A DNA stretch of 64,000 nt from an uncultured Methanobacterium sp. GTDB lineage: Archaea; Methanobacteriota; Methanobacteria; Methanobacteriales; Methanobacteriaceae. Numbering within the stretch: the stretch's first letter is position 1; every line of letters begins with the position of its first letter. A program made the translations under genes and the position numbers. This document shows positions 43,044 through 52,757 of this stretch, one piece after another. Location of the stretch: NCBI RefSeq assembly GCF_963665055.1, contig NZ_OY762015.1:62001-126000 (forward strand), written 5' to 3'. Below the pieces are notes generated by a model. That model saw only the letters and a list, made by a program, of their open reading frames with translations. It made no database searches and was not told the origin of the DNA.

Positions 43044-44435
43044 ATGGAGAAAATGGAAGGGAATAACTCAACAGAAGACGTGAATAAAACAGTGGTCTTA
43101 CTAATTGCTACTCTGGCCACCTTTTTAACTCCCTTCATGGGAACTTCCCTGATCATTGCCCTCCCCACAATTTCCAGTGATCTGGCAGTTAATGCTATCC
43201 TTTTAAGCTGGATTTCAACTGCATACATTTTAACATCAGCCATGTTTGCAGTGCCCCTGGGGAAAATTGCCGATATTTATGGAATGAAAAAAGTTTTCAC
43301 CTATGGAATAGTGATTTTAACCATTTCCACAATTTTGGCTGCACTATCTCCTTCAGCCTATTTTCTTATAATAATGAGGGCCCTTCAGGGTATTGCCAGT
43401 GCAATGATATTTGTCACTGGCCTGGCAATGATAACATCAGTATTCCATCCCAAAGAAAGAGGTAAAGCAATAGGAATCAACCTCACTGCAGGATATGCTG
43501 GTTTGGTTCTGGGACCTGTACTGGGTGGCCTGTTAACACAGTACCTGGGATGGAAAAGTATTTTTTACTGTATTGTACCACTTTGTTTACTGGTTCTGAT
43601 TCTGGTTATTTGGAAAATGAAAGGAGAATGGGGTGAATGCAAAGGAGAAAAATTAGATAAATGGGGAACTCTACTCTACATTCTAATGCTAGCACTGGTT
43701 CTAATTGGATTTTCAACAATAACTGAAACATTTGGAATTATAATGGTAGTTTTAGGAGTTATAGGCTTTATTGGCTTTATTCTCTGGGAGTTAAGGGTTG
43801 AAAATCCAGTTTTGGAAGTGAAATTATTCTTTGAAAATAGAAGATTTGCATTCTCCAACCTGGCAACCTTAATAACCTATATAGGTACCTTTGCGGTGAG
43901 TTTTCTTTTGAGTTTGTATCTCCAGTACATTAAAGGATATGATCCGGAGATAACTGGCTTAGTTATGGTTGTTCAAACAATTTTCATGGTAATTATCTCA
44001 CCGGTATCGGGAAAACTTTCTGACCGGTTCGATCCTGGGAAACTGGCTTCACTGGGAATGGCAATTATTTCCATTGGTCTTTTTATTCTTTCATTAATTA
44101 ACGCTGAAACCAGTTTGTACACTATAATATTAGCCTTAGCATCCCTAGGGATTGGAATTGGAATATTCTCTGCTCCCAACACCAATGCTATCATGGGATC
44201 CGTGGAAAAAAAGTACTTCGGAGTATCTTCTGCAATTTTAGGTACAATGAGACTTTTAGGTCAGACATTTGGTATGGGATTAATTTTACTGGTATTTGCA
44301 GTTTATATTGGTACTGTTCAATTTACTCCACAAAATTATCCAGAACTACTAATGAGTATTAAAATTACCTTTGTTATTTCCGTAATTTTAAGTGTAATAG
44401 CAATTTTCGCATCGTTAGCTCGAAATAAGAAATAA
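43044..44435 (+). CDS. MFS drug transporter, DHA2 type
   Basis: 463-residue exporter with 14 membrane helices. Motif A GKIADIYGMKKVF, LQGIASAMIFVTGLAM, LTAGYAGLVLGPVLGG and SGKLSDRFDPGK mark the DHA2/QacA group. The frame begins at GTG 43029; GGAAGGGG precedes ATG 43044, which is chosen. It is divergent from a TrmB-type regulator, its probable controller. It is the third DHA2 pump in the window, with each copy in a different regulatory setting. Confidence 0.9.
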   Translation: MEKMEGNNSTEDVNKTVVLLIATLATFLTPFMGTSLIIALPTISSDLAVNAILLSWISTAYILTSAMFAVPLGKIADIYGMKKVFTYGIVILTISTILAALSPSAYFLIIMRALQGIASAMIFVTGLAMITSVFHPKERGKAIGINLTAGYAGLVLGPVLGGLLTQYLGWKSIFYCIVPLCLLVLILVIWKMKGEWGECKGEKLDKWGTLLYILMLALVLIGFSTITETFGIIMVVLGVIGFIGFILWELRVENPVLEVKLFFENRRFAFSNLATLITYIGTFAVSFLLSLYLQYIKGYDPEITGLVMVVQTIFMVIISPVSGKLSDRFDPGKLASLGMAIISIGLFILSLINAETSLYTIILALASLGIGIGIFSAPNTNAIMGSVEKKYFGVSSAILGTMRLLGQTFGMGLILLVFAVYIGTVQFTPQNYPELLMSIKITFVISVILSVIAIFASLARNKK

Positions 44436-44528
44436 TTTATTTTTTTTGCAGTGACTTTTTTTAAATCAAGTCATTTTTGATAAATTATTTTTCAAATATT
44501 TACTTTTGAAAAAATTACTATCACAACT

Positions 44529-44599
44529 CTTGCACTATGCAAGTATTTATACCATGAAAATCATACTTGCATAAAACAACTATTGCATTATGCAATAGT
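44529..44599 (+). promoter_or_regulatory. MATE/MarR operon promoter with two perfect operators
   Basis: CTTGCA-CTA-TGCAAG at 44529-44543 abuts a TATA box (GTATTTATACC, 44543-44553). ACTATTGCA-TTA-TGCAATAGT at 44579-44599 covers the predicted transcription start, and a half site ACTTGCAT lies between (44565-44572). The arrangement fits a MarR-type repressor that blocks both TATA binding and initiation. Confidence 0.65.
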
Positions 44600-44645
44600 A
44601 TTATCTTTCGAGGTAAAATCTGAGGTAAATTTCGAGGTAAAAATT

Positions 44646-46065
44646 ATGGAAAATAAAAACGAAAAAACCAACACTAAAATTGAGATGATAACTGGAGATC
44701 CCAAAAGGGCTATAAGAAAACTCTCCTTTCCCATGATGTTAATTATGATACTGGTTATCAGCTACCAGGTAGTGGACAGTATCTGGATAGCAGGATTAGG
44801 AGCCGATGCACTGGCTGCACTGGGCTTCATCACTCCACTGTACATGATAATAGTAGGATTGGGCCAGGGTTTAGGAGCTGGCAGCACATCACTCATAGCA
44901 CGTTCCATCGGAAAGATCATGAAACAGCAAGTAATGCAGGAATGCATTCGGTTTTAATCACAGCCGTACTCTCAATTATTCTCCCGGCCACACTCCTTTT
45001 GTTTTTAAACAACATATTACTATCAATGGGTGCCAGTTCAGTACTTAATCTGGCAACTGAATACGGGCAGATTGTGTTTATAGGATCATTTGCACTGCTA
45101 TTTAACCTGGTTGGATCCAGTATCCTACGTGCCGAAGGAGATATGAAAAGAGCAACCTATGCCATTGCCATAACCAGCATCCTGAACATGGTTATAGCAC
45201 CCATATTTATCTACACCCTGAACATGGGAATTAAAGGGGCAGCAGTGGCTACAGTACTATCTTCAACCATAGCTGCAATTGCCATATTTTACTGGATATT
45301 GGTGAAAAAAGACACCTATGTCACATTTAAAATGGAAAAATTCCATTTCAATATGAATATTATAAGGGATAACTAGTAGTAACCGTGCCGGCAAGTGTAG
45401 AACAGTTTATAATGTCTGTGCTGGCTATTGGAATTAACTGGATACTAGTTATAGTTGCTGGAACAACTGCAGTTGCTGTATACACTGCTGGATGGAGAAT
45501 CGTGTCCTTTGGAATTATCCCAGCTCTGGCAATAGAAACCGGTGTTTTAACTGTTGCGGGCATAGCGTACGGTGCAAGAAACTATAAAAATCTGAAAATA
45601 AGCTGTAATTACGGTATAAAACTGGGAGTAGTTATATCAATAGTTTTAGCAGCGGTAACCTATATTTTCGCCCCAAACATTGCATGGTTATTTTCATATT
45701 CTGCAAACAGTGCAGATATGACTCCAATGATAGTTGAATTCCTCAGAATATTCTGCGTATTCTTCATAGCCATTCCTTTCGGGCTGGCATCTACAGCAGT
45801 GTTTCAAGCCGCAGGAAAGGGAACAACCTCATTAGTCCTGGTTATCATAAGAGATTTAGTCATGTCTTTATCGGTAGCTTACCTTTTAGGAGTTATAATG
45901 GGGTGGGGTGCACAGGGAGTCTACTGGGGAATAGTAATTGGAGTTATTCTTGGATCAGCCCTCAGCTATCTGTATTTTAGATTATTTTTAAGAAGATTGG
46001 ATAACGAAAAAACCGATGAAATGAATTTAATAAATCAAAAGAAGGAAAAGATCAGTGATAGCTGA
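44646..46065 (+). pseudogene. MATE efflux transporter broken by two frameshifts
   Basis: The DNA encodes a full-length MATE pump (about 470 residues, 12 helices) in three successive frames. It runs from ATG 44646 to about 44912 (SFPMMLIMILVISYQVVDSI ... GSTSLIARSIGK), then a frame change to 45370 (ASNAGMHSVLITAVLSI ... NIIRD), then a second change to 46065 (LVVTVPASVEQFIM ... RRLDNEK). Each break needs only one missing base: at AAAGATCATGAAA near 44913, where GKND-type codons are expected, and at GGGATAACTAG near 45370. Reading through, no other damage is seen, so inactivation is recent or the breaks are sequence errors. The MarR gene downstream is intact. Confidence 0.85.
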
Positions 46066-46157
46066 TGTTTTCACTTTTTTATAAATACCTTAAGTTTTTA
46101 TAAAATACTTAAAAATATTAAATAAGATCACAGAATAATTACAAATTGGAGGGTAAA

Positions 46158-46628
46158 ATGAGAAAAAGGGGTCACTTATCAGAGAAGGAAATTTCAAAAA
46201 TGTCACTGGGGTCCCTGATAAACACGGTTAGCAGGGTGCATTTAGCCTTTTTATTGGGAAAAATTGAAGAATTAGGTATTACTGGGGGTCAATTCCAATT
46301 CCTTTCTGGCTTAACTCTTAAAGATGGGATCACCCAGGAAGAACTATCCAAAAGATTCCATATGAATCAAAGTACCATAGCCAGAGCATTGAAAAAACTA
46401 GAAGATGCGGGGATGGTCCAGAGAACTGTCGATGAGAATAACCGCAGGCGTAACATCATCACTGTTACCAGAAAAGGACAGGAAACTGTAAATGAAATAA
46501 ATAGGATGGAATATGAATGGGAGAACAGGTTTAAATCTTTATCATCAGAAGAAAAAGATCAACTAAAAAATCTTTTAAGACCCATGGCCACAGAATCCAT
46601 TGATTTAATGTACGAATTCAGGAAATAA
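46158..46628 (+). CDS. MarR family transcriptional regulator
   Basis: 156-residue winged-helix protein. The sequence TQEELSKRFHMNQSTIARAL is the recognition helix, KKLEDAGMVQRTVDENNRRR the wing, and the N- and C-terminal helices form the dimer. TTG 46146 opens the frame, but GGAGGG followed by TAAA points to ATG 46158. It lies 92 bases downstream of the MATE gene and is probably in its operon, controlled by the TGCAA palindromes at 44529-44599. Confidence 0.88.
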   Translation: MRKRGHLSEKEISKMSLGSLINTVSRVHLAFLLGKIEELGITGGQFQFLSGLTLKDGITQEELSKRFHMNQSTIARALKKLEDAGMVQRTVDENNRRRNIITVTRKGQETVNEINRMEYEWENRFKSLSSEEKDQLKNLLRPMATESIDLMYEFRK

Positions 46629-46938
46629 GTGTTTTTAATATATGATTTAAAGAAAAATAGTTGAAAAAAGGCCTTTAGTAAAATAAAGAAGTTTTCATAT
46701 AATTTTAATTTTATCAGTTCAAAACGTATTTGAATTCAATAAAAAGAAAAAATATAGGATGATATTAAATAATCCTGTGTTATTGTGGATGTATGGGCGA
46801 TAAAGTATTATTTTACAGCCTTTCCCCTTTGATACTTGGTAAATAATCTGATAATCAATTTTAACACCTTTGCAGTGTCATGATTCTTTTTTAAAACATA
46901 TCCTGTTTATAGAAATGATCATTTATTATAAAAACTTA
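46629..46938. other. Spacer without recognisable gene
   Basis: AT-rich; no repeat or coding frame that I can support before the promoter described at 46941-46979. Confidence 0.3.
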
Positions 46939-46940
46939 AA

Positions 46941-46979
46941 TTATATATTCTAGAATACTATTTATACTAAAAATAGTAT
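46941..46979 (+). promoter_or_regulatory. TATA box and long perfect inverted repeat
   Basis: TTATATATTC (46941-46950) followed by ATACTATTT-(ATACTAA)-AAATAGTAT at 46955-46979. The repeat has 9-base perfect arms and covers the predicted transcription start of the following gene. It may be an operator, or form a hairpin in the leader. Confidence 0.5.
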
Positions 46980-47017
46980 CTACTCCAAATTTAGGTAAGT
47001 TCTTCAGGTGGTCAATC

Positions 47018-47290
47018 ATGGATAAAGATGAGTTTGTAGAAAAAATAACAAAAGAACAGGAAAATGTTCTTGGTGTTGAATTTGATGAAGATGAAGTTGA
47101 TATTGTGTACGATGTAACTGATCCAGATACTGGTGAATACGATCCTCTGGTAGTCATTGATACTGCCAATATGGCCAACGAACATAAAATAAACTGTAAA
47201 TTAATTAGTTTAGTTTTTTTTGAGGATGAAAATCTCAGATGTGCACGGCTGTGTTTAAAAAGTGATGTTATGGATGAACTGATTTTATAA
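47018..47290 (+). CDS. Hypothetical small acidic protein
   Basis: 90 residues, acidic in the first half (FDEDEVDIVYDVTDPDTGEY) and then alternating hydrophobic strands with three cysteines in the second half. Not recognised. There is no membrane segment or known motif. It has its own promoter with a 25-base inverted repeat and stands alone between the MarR and methyltransferase genes. Its start is ATG 47018; a weak AGGTGG lies at 47006-47011. Confidence 0.5.
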   Translation: MDKDEFVEKITKEQENVLGVEFDEDEVDIVYDVTDPDTGEYDPLVVIDTANMANEHKINCKLISLVFFEDENLRCARLCLKSDVMDELIL

Positions 47291-47505
47291 AAAATCCATT
47301 TTTTTATTAGATGCTTCCTACAGTGAACATATTGAAATTTAATTGTTTTTATCTAAAAAAGGTATCAAATGTCCTAAATTAATTATAATGTGATTAAACT
47401 GAAACGTAGGCAGATTATTCTGTTTAGATAGATTATTCTTTTTTCCTCTAGGAATCCATTCAATGACTATAATTAAATCATCGTCACGATAGTTTCATCA
47501 CGATA

Positions 47506-47537
47506 TTTTTATATAATAGTTAGTTTGATAAAACTAA
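47506..47537 (+). promoter_or_regulatory. TATA box and inverted repeat upstream of methyltransferase gene
   Basis: TTTTTATATAATA (about 47505-47517) is directly followed by TTAGTTT-GATA-AAACTAA (47520-47537), a perfect 7-base-arm inverted repeat. It lies upstream of the expected transcription start. An ATCGTCACGATAG/CATCACGATA direct repeat precedes it (47482-47506). Confidence 0.5.
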
Positions 47538-47564
47538 TTAATATGATATTTGAGGAGAATCTGT

Positions 47565-48344
47565 ATGCAAACCACTAAAGATTGGAACCCTGAACTCTAT
47601 TTGAAGTTCAATGAAGAACGAACTCAACCTGCAAAAGATCTTGCAGCACGAATAAATATTGAAAATCCTGGAAAAATAATGGATGTAGGTTGCGGGCCTG
47701 GAAACAGTACACATGTCCTTTCCAGCAGATGGCCTGAGAGTGAACTAGTCGGAATAGATAGTTCAGCTTCCATGATAGAATCAGCAAAGAAAAATTATCC
47801 AGATATCAAATGGAGAATTGAAGATGCCACTAAAATGGAAACTGAAGAAAAATATGATATTATATTCTCAAATGCCACCATCCAGTGGATCCTGGATCAG
47901 GAAAAATTAATATCAGACCTGGTTGGAATGCTGGAAATTGGTGGTGCTCTGGCAGTGCAGGTTCCAATGTATCATACTATGCCAGCAAGTCAGGCAATAG
48001 AAAGTGTCTCATTAACTGGAATATGGAAAGAACTAACCAGGGGGGCCAGTGATGCTTTCACATTTCACTCCAGTGACCATTACTACCACATCCTGTCGTC
48101 TCAGGTAAAATCCATTAACATGTGGCAAACCTCCTATTTCCATATAATGCCATCCCATGAGAACATTGTTGAAATGCTTAAAAGCACAGGAATGAGAAAG
48201 TTTCTGGACATGCTGGATTCCAGAGAAGAAAAACTAGAGTTTGAAAAAGATGTTTTAAAAGAAATTAAAAAAGCATACCCATCTCAAAAGGATGGAAATG
48301 TATTGTTTCCATTTAAACGGCTGTTCTTCATTGGGTACAAATAA
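47565..48344 (+). CDS. SAM-dependent methyltransferase, trans-aconitate methyltransferase-like
   Basis: 259-residue class I methyltransferase. Motif I IMDVGCGPGNST, the acidic loop VGIDSSASMIESA, and the Tam-like phrases WNPELYLKFNEERTQPA at the N-terminus and IFSNATIQWILDQ are clear. Bacterial Tam methylates trans-aconitate, an aconitase inhibitor; the substrate here is not certain. GAGGAG before ATG 47565 selects it over the TTG at 47550. The C-terminal FPFKRLFFIGYK agrees with the family. Confidence 0.8.
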   Translation: MQTTKDWNPELYLKFNEERTQPAKDLAARINIENPGKIMDVGCGPGNSTHVLSSRWPESELVGIDSSASMIESAKKNYPDIKWRIEDATKMETEEKYDIIFSNATIQWILDQEKLISDLVGMLEIGGALAVQVPMYHTMPASQAIESVSLTGIWKELTRGASDAFTFHSSDHYYHILSSQVKSINMWQTSYFHIMPSHENIVEMLKSTGMRKFLDMLDSREEKLEFEKDVLKEIKKAYPSQKDGNVLFPFKRLFFIGYK

Positions 48345-48597
48345 TGAAGATTTACAGGGAAACTTCTCACCTCTAAGTATTCAAACTATATCCAGTTTGT
48401 GAGAACTTCCACTAATAACCAGTAGCCTTCCCCTAATAACCAGTAGCCTCCCCACTCATGACTCGTGGCCTCCTTAATCCATAAGTTAACCTCGATAATC
48501 AATTAAGATAAATACTCCATTTACCATATTATTAAAAAATAAAATCCCTAATCGAATCTACCAAAATTCAATGTATTTGTAAATGGAGGTTTCTCCT

Positions 48598-50193
48598 TTG
48601 AACCCTGAACAAATTGTTAAAACATTCAATGTTAAAACAGACATTCCTTTCTCAGATAAAACAGAAGATCCATCGATCATTGACATATCCGGCCGTATAA
48701 GCATAATATTCAGTGAAGAACTGGATATGAACACGGTTCCAGATGGAATAAAACTTTACAAAGTTAAACTAGATGGAACCCAGCAGGATATGGATGTTAA
48801 AATAAATGTGGATGAAAATTCCACATCTATTCTCTATATTAATAAATCTGAGGTAATTTCTGAAGGTGAAGAGTATAAACTTTCCATAACGCGCAAAGTA
48901 AAATCAGTAAATGGAACATCCCTTAGTGAGGATTCTGTTAATTATTTTGCTGTTGATTACTCATTCAACCTGGAATCAGAGGGTATTCCAGATTTAAACA
49001 ATGAAAGAAACGCGATTCTATGCATAAGCGACCTGCACTTAGGTGCTAATGACAGCTACGCAGAACTCACCAAGAACAGGAAAGCACTGGTTAATTTCTT
49101 GGAACAGGTTAAAAATTCCCCTAATGTAAAGGAACTGGTTATAGCCGGTGACTTGATTGACGAATGGTTCATCCCCATGCACCTGGACACATTCAATGGG
49201 AAAACGCAGCGGGATTTCACCAAGGCAGTAGCATCTAACAATAAACCCGTGATGGATGCCTTTAACAACATAATAAAAGAGGGAAAAGTAAAACTGACTT
49301 ATGTCCCTGGAAATCATGATTTATTGATAAATTCTGAGGATATTCAAAGCATTTTACCCGGAATATCTGAAGCTCGTGATGTGAGGGGTCTGGGAGCATA
49401 TACTCCGTCAGATTTTCCTGAAGTTATCATTGAACACGGACACAGATACAACTTTTACTGTGCCCCTGATTATTCCAACCGGTCTTTAACCCAAACCGAT
49501 ACCATACTACCCCCTGGATACTTCTTCACCCGGATGGCAACCAGCTCAGTTATACAGGGCCGCCCAAAACTAGACGTTTCATTCCCTCCGGTTAATAAAA
49601 ATGAACTGGGCGAGGTTCAATTTCTTTACTTCCTTTACTGGAATGTTTGGAAAGGCCTTATCACCGATTTCCCAGTAAACCAGGGACTGGATGAAAAAGT
49701 CATAAACACCAAAATAGATGGATTCACGGACTGTTACACCATCAATGACGTCCTACCCTACCAGAACTCAGAAGATGATTACATTGATGTAAACCTGTAT
49801 AAGGGGATTGTTGAAACATGGGATGAACGGCAGGATAAAAATTTAGTTCCTGTCAAAATTCCAACCGACGAAGCAGTTCTTAAGGGAGCATTTGCCAGTC
49901 ACCTGGATGATCAATCACATGTACAATTTTTCAAAAATCCGGATTCAGATAAAAAAATTGTCATATTTGGACATTCCCATGAAGCACGAGTCATAACCTC
50001 TTTCAATGAAAAACAGGAAAAACAGGTCTATGTAAATTCTGGAACATGGATTGATCTAAATAAGTGCACCATGACCTTTGTAGCAATTATACCCCCACAA
50101 GGCGAAGACTCAAGTTTAACTTTTGTAAATCTGTATCAATACAGTCTAAGCGGGAATATCAAAAAATTAAGGTCAGAAGCACTCCATATTTGA
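48598..50193 (+). CDS. Metallophosphoesterase with N-terminal Ig-like domain
   Basis: 531 residues. A Big_5-type Ig-like domain (about 35-130; ISIIFSEELDMNTVP is its signature) is followed by a calcineurin-type phosphoesterase domain with all metal motifs: CISDLHLGAND, VIAGDLIDEW, YVPGNHDLL, IIEHGHRY and IFGHSHEA. No signal peptide is seen, odd for a protein with an Ig-like domain. ATG 48583 lacks an upstream site and its GGAGGT (48585-48590) precedes TTG 48598, which I prefer. Substrate unknown; a UDP-diacylglucosamine-type or nucleotide phosphoesterase is possible. Confidence 0.78.
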   Translation: MNPEQIVKTFNVKTDIPFSDKTEDPSIIDISGRISIIFSEELDMNTVPDGIKLYKVKLDGTQQDMDVKINVDENSTSILYINKSEVISEGEEYKLSITRKVKSVNGTSLSEDSVNYFAVDYSFNLESEGIPDLNNERNAILCISDLHLGANDSYAELTKNRKALVNFLEQVKNSPNVKELVIAGDLIDEWFIPMHLDTFNGKTQRDFTKAVASNNKPVMDAFNNIIKEGKVKLTYVPGNHDLLINSEDIQSILPGISEARDVRGLGAYTPSDFPEVIIEHGHRYNFYCAPDYSNRSLTQTDTILPPGYFFTRMATSSVIQGRPKLDVSFPPVNKNELGEVQFLYFLYWNVWKGLITDFPVNQGLDEKVINTKIDGFTDCYTINDVLPYQNSEDDYIDVNLYKGIVETWDERQDKNLVPVKIPTDEAVLKGAFASHLDDQSHVQFFKNPDSDKKIVIFGHSHEARVITSFNEKQEKQVYVNSGTWIDLNKCTMTFVAIIPPQGEDSSLTFVNLYQYSLSGNIKKLRSEALHI

Positions 50194-50370
50194 AAATAAC
50201 TTTTCCAGCTTCTTTGAAAAAAAATAAGCCTTATTTTTCAGATTTAACTTCTTTTTACTTATTATTTAGATTTAACTTTTTTACTTAATTTTCAATTCAA
50301 CTTTCTTTTACCTGTTCCAATTCAAGTTCATTTTAACTCTTTTTTCTATCTTTGAGACTTTAGTATGGAA

Positions 50371-51253
50371 TTAAATGTACTTCCAATCAAGATGTTCTCC
50401 ACTGCGTACTATCCTTCCTGCTGAGCTTTCAGGGAAATGAGAACTAAAAACAATTGCCTGATGATTCAGTGCATATTCAATTCCCCAATGTCTTGAAGAA
50501 CGAGCTTCATCTGTAAATGCATCAAATATAGAATTGAGTTCTGGATAACGGACCTGTAGGGGATTATGGAAAATATCTCCAGAAAACAGGGCATTTTCTC
50601 CAACGGATGAGAGTGTAATGGATGAATGATGAGGGCTGTGACCAGGAGTTGGTTTAAATGATAAACCATCAATAAACTCACTGCCATCAATAGGAATCAT
50701 CTCAGCAAGCCCGGCTTCAATAATGGGTAAAATACTGTCTTTTAGAGTATTGCACTGGTTTTATTCATATCGTTATGGTTGGCCGGGTCTTTATAGTACT
50801 CATATTCTGCTCGAGAGAATACGTACCTTGCATGGGGAAAAGTTGGCACCCACTCCTCCTCAGATAGTCTGGTATTCCATCCAACATGATCTACGTGTAA
50901 ATGAGTCATTAAAACGTAGTCAACATCTTCCGGTTTAATCCCAGCATAATGTAAGTTTTTAAGATAGGGTGGTGTTGATGATGAAAGTAGGATGTGAATG
51001 GATGCTCCTTATCATTTCCAGCTCCAGTATCCAGAAGAATGGTATGTTTTCGGGTTTTAACCAGCCAGGTATGTGTACTCAAAAAAGCTGGTTCACCACT
51101 TATTAAACTTGATACTCCATTTTTCTCATTAGTTAATGATTTTTTATTCCAATCTGGAAGGAGTGATGCGAGAGTGAAACCATCTAAAACTGATTCACTG
51201 ATACGGGTGACCTCGACATCACCGACCGTATATGTTTTAGGTTTGAACTCCAT
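50371..51253 (-). pseudogene. Metallo-beta-lactamase-fold hydrolase broken by two frameshifts
   Basis: One MBL-fold hydrolase (about 290 residues) spread over three frames. ATG 51253 to about 50970 gives MEFKPKTYTVGDVEVTRISE ... HTILLDTGAGND. The frame then changes and the metal motif THLHVDHVGWN (50887-50907) runs to about 50745 (SRAEYEYYKDPAN). It changes again for the last part (KDSILPIIEAGLAEM ... GHSPHHSSI ... FSGDIFHNP) to 50371. The breaks fall at short A runs (TTAAAAACTT, CTCTAAAAGAC). All catalytic motifs survive, so the lesion is recent or a sequence error. Confidence 0.82.
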
Positions 51254-51290
51254 AACTAAAGACTTCCTTCTTCACTAAATTTAGCAAATT

Positions 51291-51935
51291 TTAACCCGAA
51301 AACTTTAACCCCATCTTAAATGCTTTTTCACAATCTAAGGGGAATACCTCTTTTTTTCTTTTAGCTTTAGCATCGGGATCAAACCTTTCACTCACATACT
51401 TTGAATAATCATCAAACATTAACGTATCATTTACAATAAGTACTTCAGATTCCCCGAATATCATTTCAAAAAGTCCCTTAAGATCATATGCTACTTTATC
51501 ATAATTCATGGCTTTCATCCATGAATCCTGCGAACCCATTGTGTAAATAAATCCTATTTTCAGTTCATCCTTAAATAATGTGGATGGAAAATCTTTGCTA
51601 TAGGTTACATAGGGATAAACAAGCCTTTCAATAAACAATTTAGCCATACCAGATATGGTTCCTATATAATTTGGAGATCCAAGAAAAATTGCATCATAAT
51701 CATTTATATTATCAAGGAATGGTGTTAAGTCATCATTTAAAGCGCATTTTCCGTAACTTTTACTGTTTATCCGTTTACACTCATAACAACTGGTACATCC
51801 ACTGTAATCCAGATCGTATAAATGTACCAATTCTGTTTCAGCACCCTGTGATGCAGCACCCTCCAGAGCATTTTTAAGCAGTGTTGCAGTGTTCCATTCC
51901 TTTCTTGGACTTCCATTAAATGCAATTACTTTCAT
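51291..51935 (-). CDS. Flavodoxin-like NAD(P)H/Fe-S flavoprotein reductase
   Basis: 214 residues of the NADPH-dependent FMN reductase / iron-sulfur flavoprotein type. FNGSPRKEWNTATLL is the phosphate-binding loop for FMN, GSPNYIGTISGMAKLFIERL follows, and a cysteine cluster (SGCTSCYECKRIN ... GKCALNDD) resembles the compact [4Fe-4S] motif of methanogen Isf proteins, although less tightly spaced. A role in electron transfer or oxidant removal is likely. AAGGAG precedes ATG 51935. It follows the broken MBL gene on the same strand side. Confidence 0.8.
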   Translation of the reverse strand: MKVIAFNGSPRKEWNTATLLKNALEGAASQGAETELVHLYDLDYSGCTSCYECKRINSKSYGKCALNDDLTPFLDNINDYDAIFLGSPNYIGTISGMAKLFIERLVYPYVTYSKDFPSTLFKDELKIGFIYTMGSQDSWMKAMNYDKVAYDLKGLFEMIFGESEVLIVNDTLMFDDYSKYVSERFDPDAKAKRKKEVFPLDCEKAFKMGLKFSG

Positions 51936-52018
51936 TTTCTCTCATTCTCCTTTAGTTTCAGTTAAATCTTCTCTGTATCCTCATTTTCAGATCTAAGCAT
52001 CTCCTCTTTTAGATCCTA

Positions 52019-52687
52019 TTATTCAGGGTACCATTCCTGTAACTTTTCTGTGATAGTTTTGAAAGTTGGTTCCAGTAGGAAAATATCACTGTGCAGTGCT
52101 TCTTCAATTGGTATGGCATCTAAATTCTTGCATTTTAAATCTTCACATTCAGATATAATCTCCGGTAAATCACGTGTACCATAAATTAGGAGTGTTTTAT
52201 CATGATCAAACCCTGAAAAATGGTTATCACTACTTAAAATGTCAAATAAATTAGTGTTAGCAGATTTATGAACTAAATAATCTCTGGATGCTTTCACATT
52301 ATTCTGGGTATTATTGCTAAAATTCCGACCCAGTGCCGGTGAAATTCCAATAGCATAATCTGCACTGCTTTCAAGTGCAAGTCTCCCTCCAAGGGAGTGG
52401 CCTATTGCAGTTACCTCCCCATAATCTTTGAAATAGGAAATAGCAGATTCAACATCAGATAAACAGTCACTACCAAAATCAAATGAATGCTGGCCATGCC
52501 CCCGAAGATCGATACTACCAGTTGTAAATCCTTTCTCAGCTATTCTCCAGGCCAAACCAAGTGTTCCTTCTTTAGTACCACCGTACCCATGAACCACTAC
52601 CGCAGATCCTCTGGGATTTAATGGTTTTACAGTCACACAGGGTACCTGGAATCCATCACCGTCAATAAACTCTCTTATAATCTCCAT
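52019..52687 (-). CDS. Alpha/beta hydrolase
   Basis: 222-residue alpha/beta hydrolase: oxyanion region VVVHGYGGTKEG, DLRGHGQHSFD, nucleophile elbow GHSLGGRLAL, a late Asp in YGTRDLPE and His in EEALHSDIFL. The substrate is not known; esterase-like activity on small acyl compounds is typical. GAGGTGT precedes ATG 52687. It is in a same-strand run with the flavin reductase (70 bases upstream) and flavodoxin-like genes, suggesting a small operon. Confidence 0.8.
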   Translation of the reverse strand: MEIIREFIDGDGFQVPCVTVKPLNPRGSAVVVHGYGGTKEGTLGLAWRIAEKGFTTGSIDLRGHGQHSFDFGSDCLSDVESAISYFKDYGEVTAIGHSLGGRLALESSADYAIGISPALGRNFSNNTQNNVKASRDYLVHKSANTNLFDILSSDNHFSGFDHDKTLLIYGTRDLPEIISECEDLKCKNLDAIPIEEALHSDIFLLEPTFKTITEKLQEWYPE

Positions 52688-52757
52688 TTAGACACCTCAA
52701 TACATTTTTTAAAATTAAAAACAAAATTTCATGAAACAAAAATTTAAAAAAACCAGG

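Noticed and set aside
44942..45376. Independent small transporter genes at 44942 and 45385
   Set aside because: Together with 44646-44912 they read as one MATE protein across two single-base frame changes.
50909..51253. Independent 114-residue protein
   Set aside because: It is the N-terminal part of the frameshifted MBL-fold hydrolase; the metal motif follows in the next frame.
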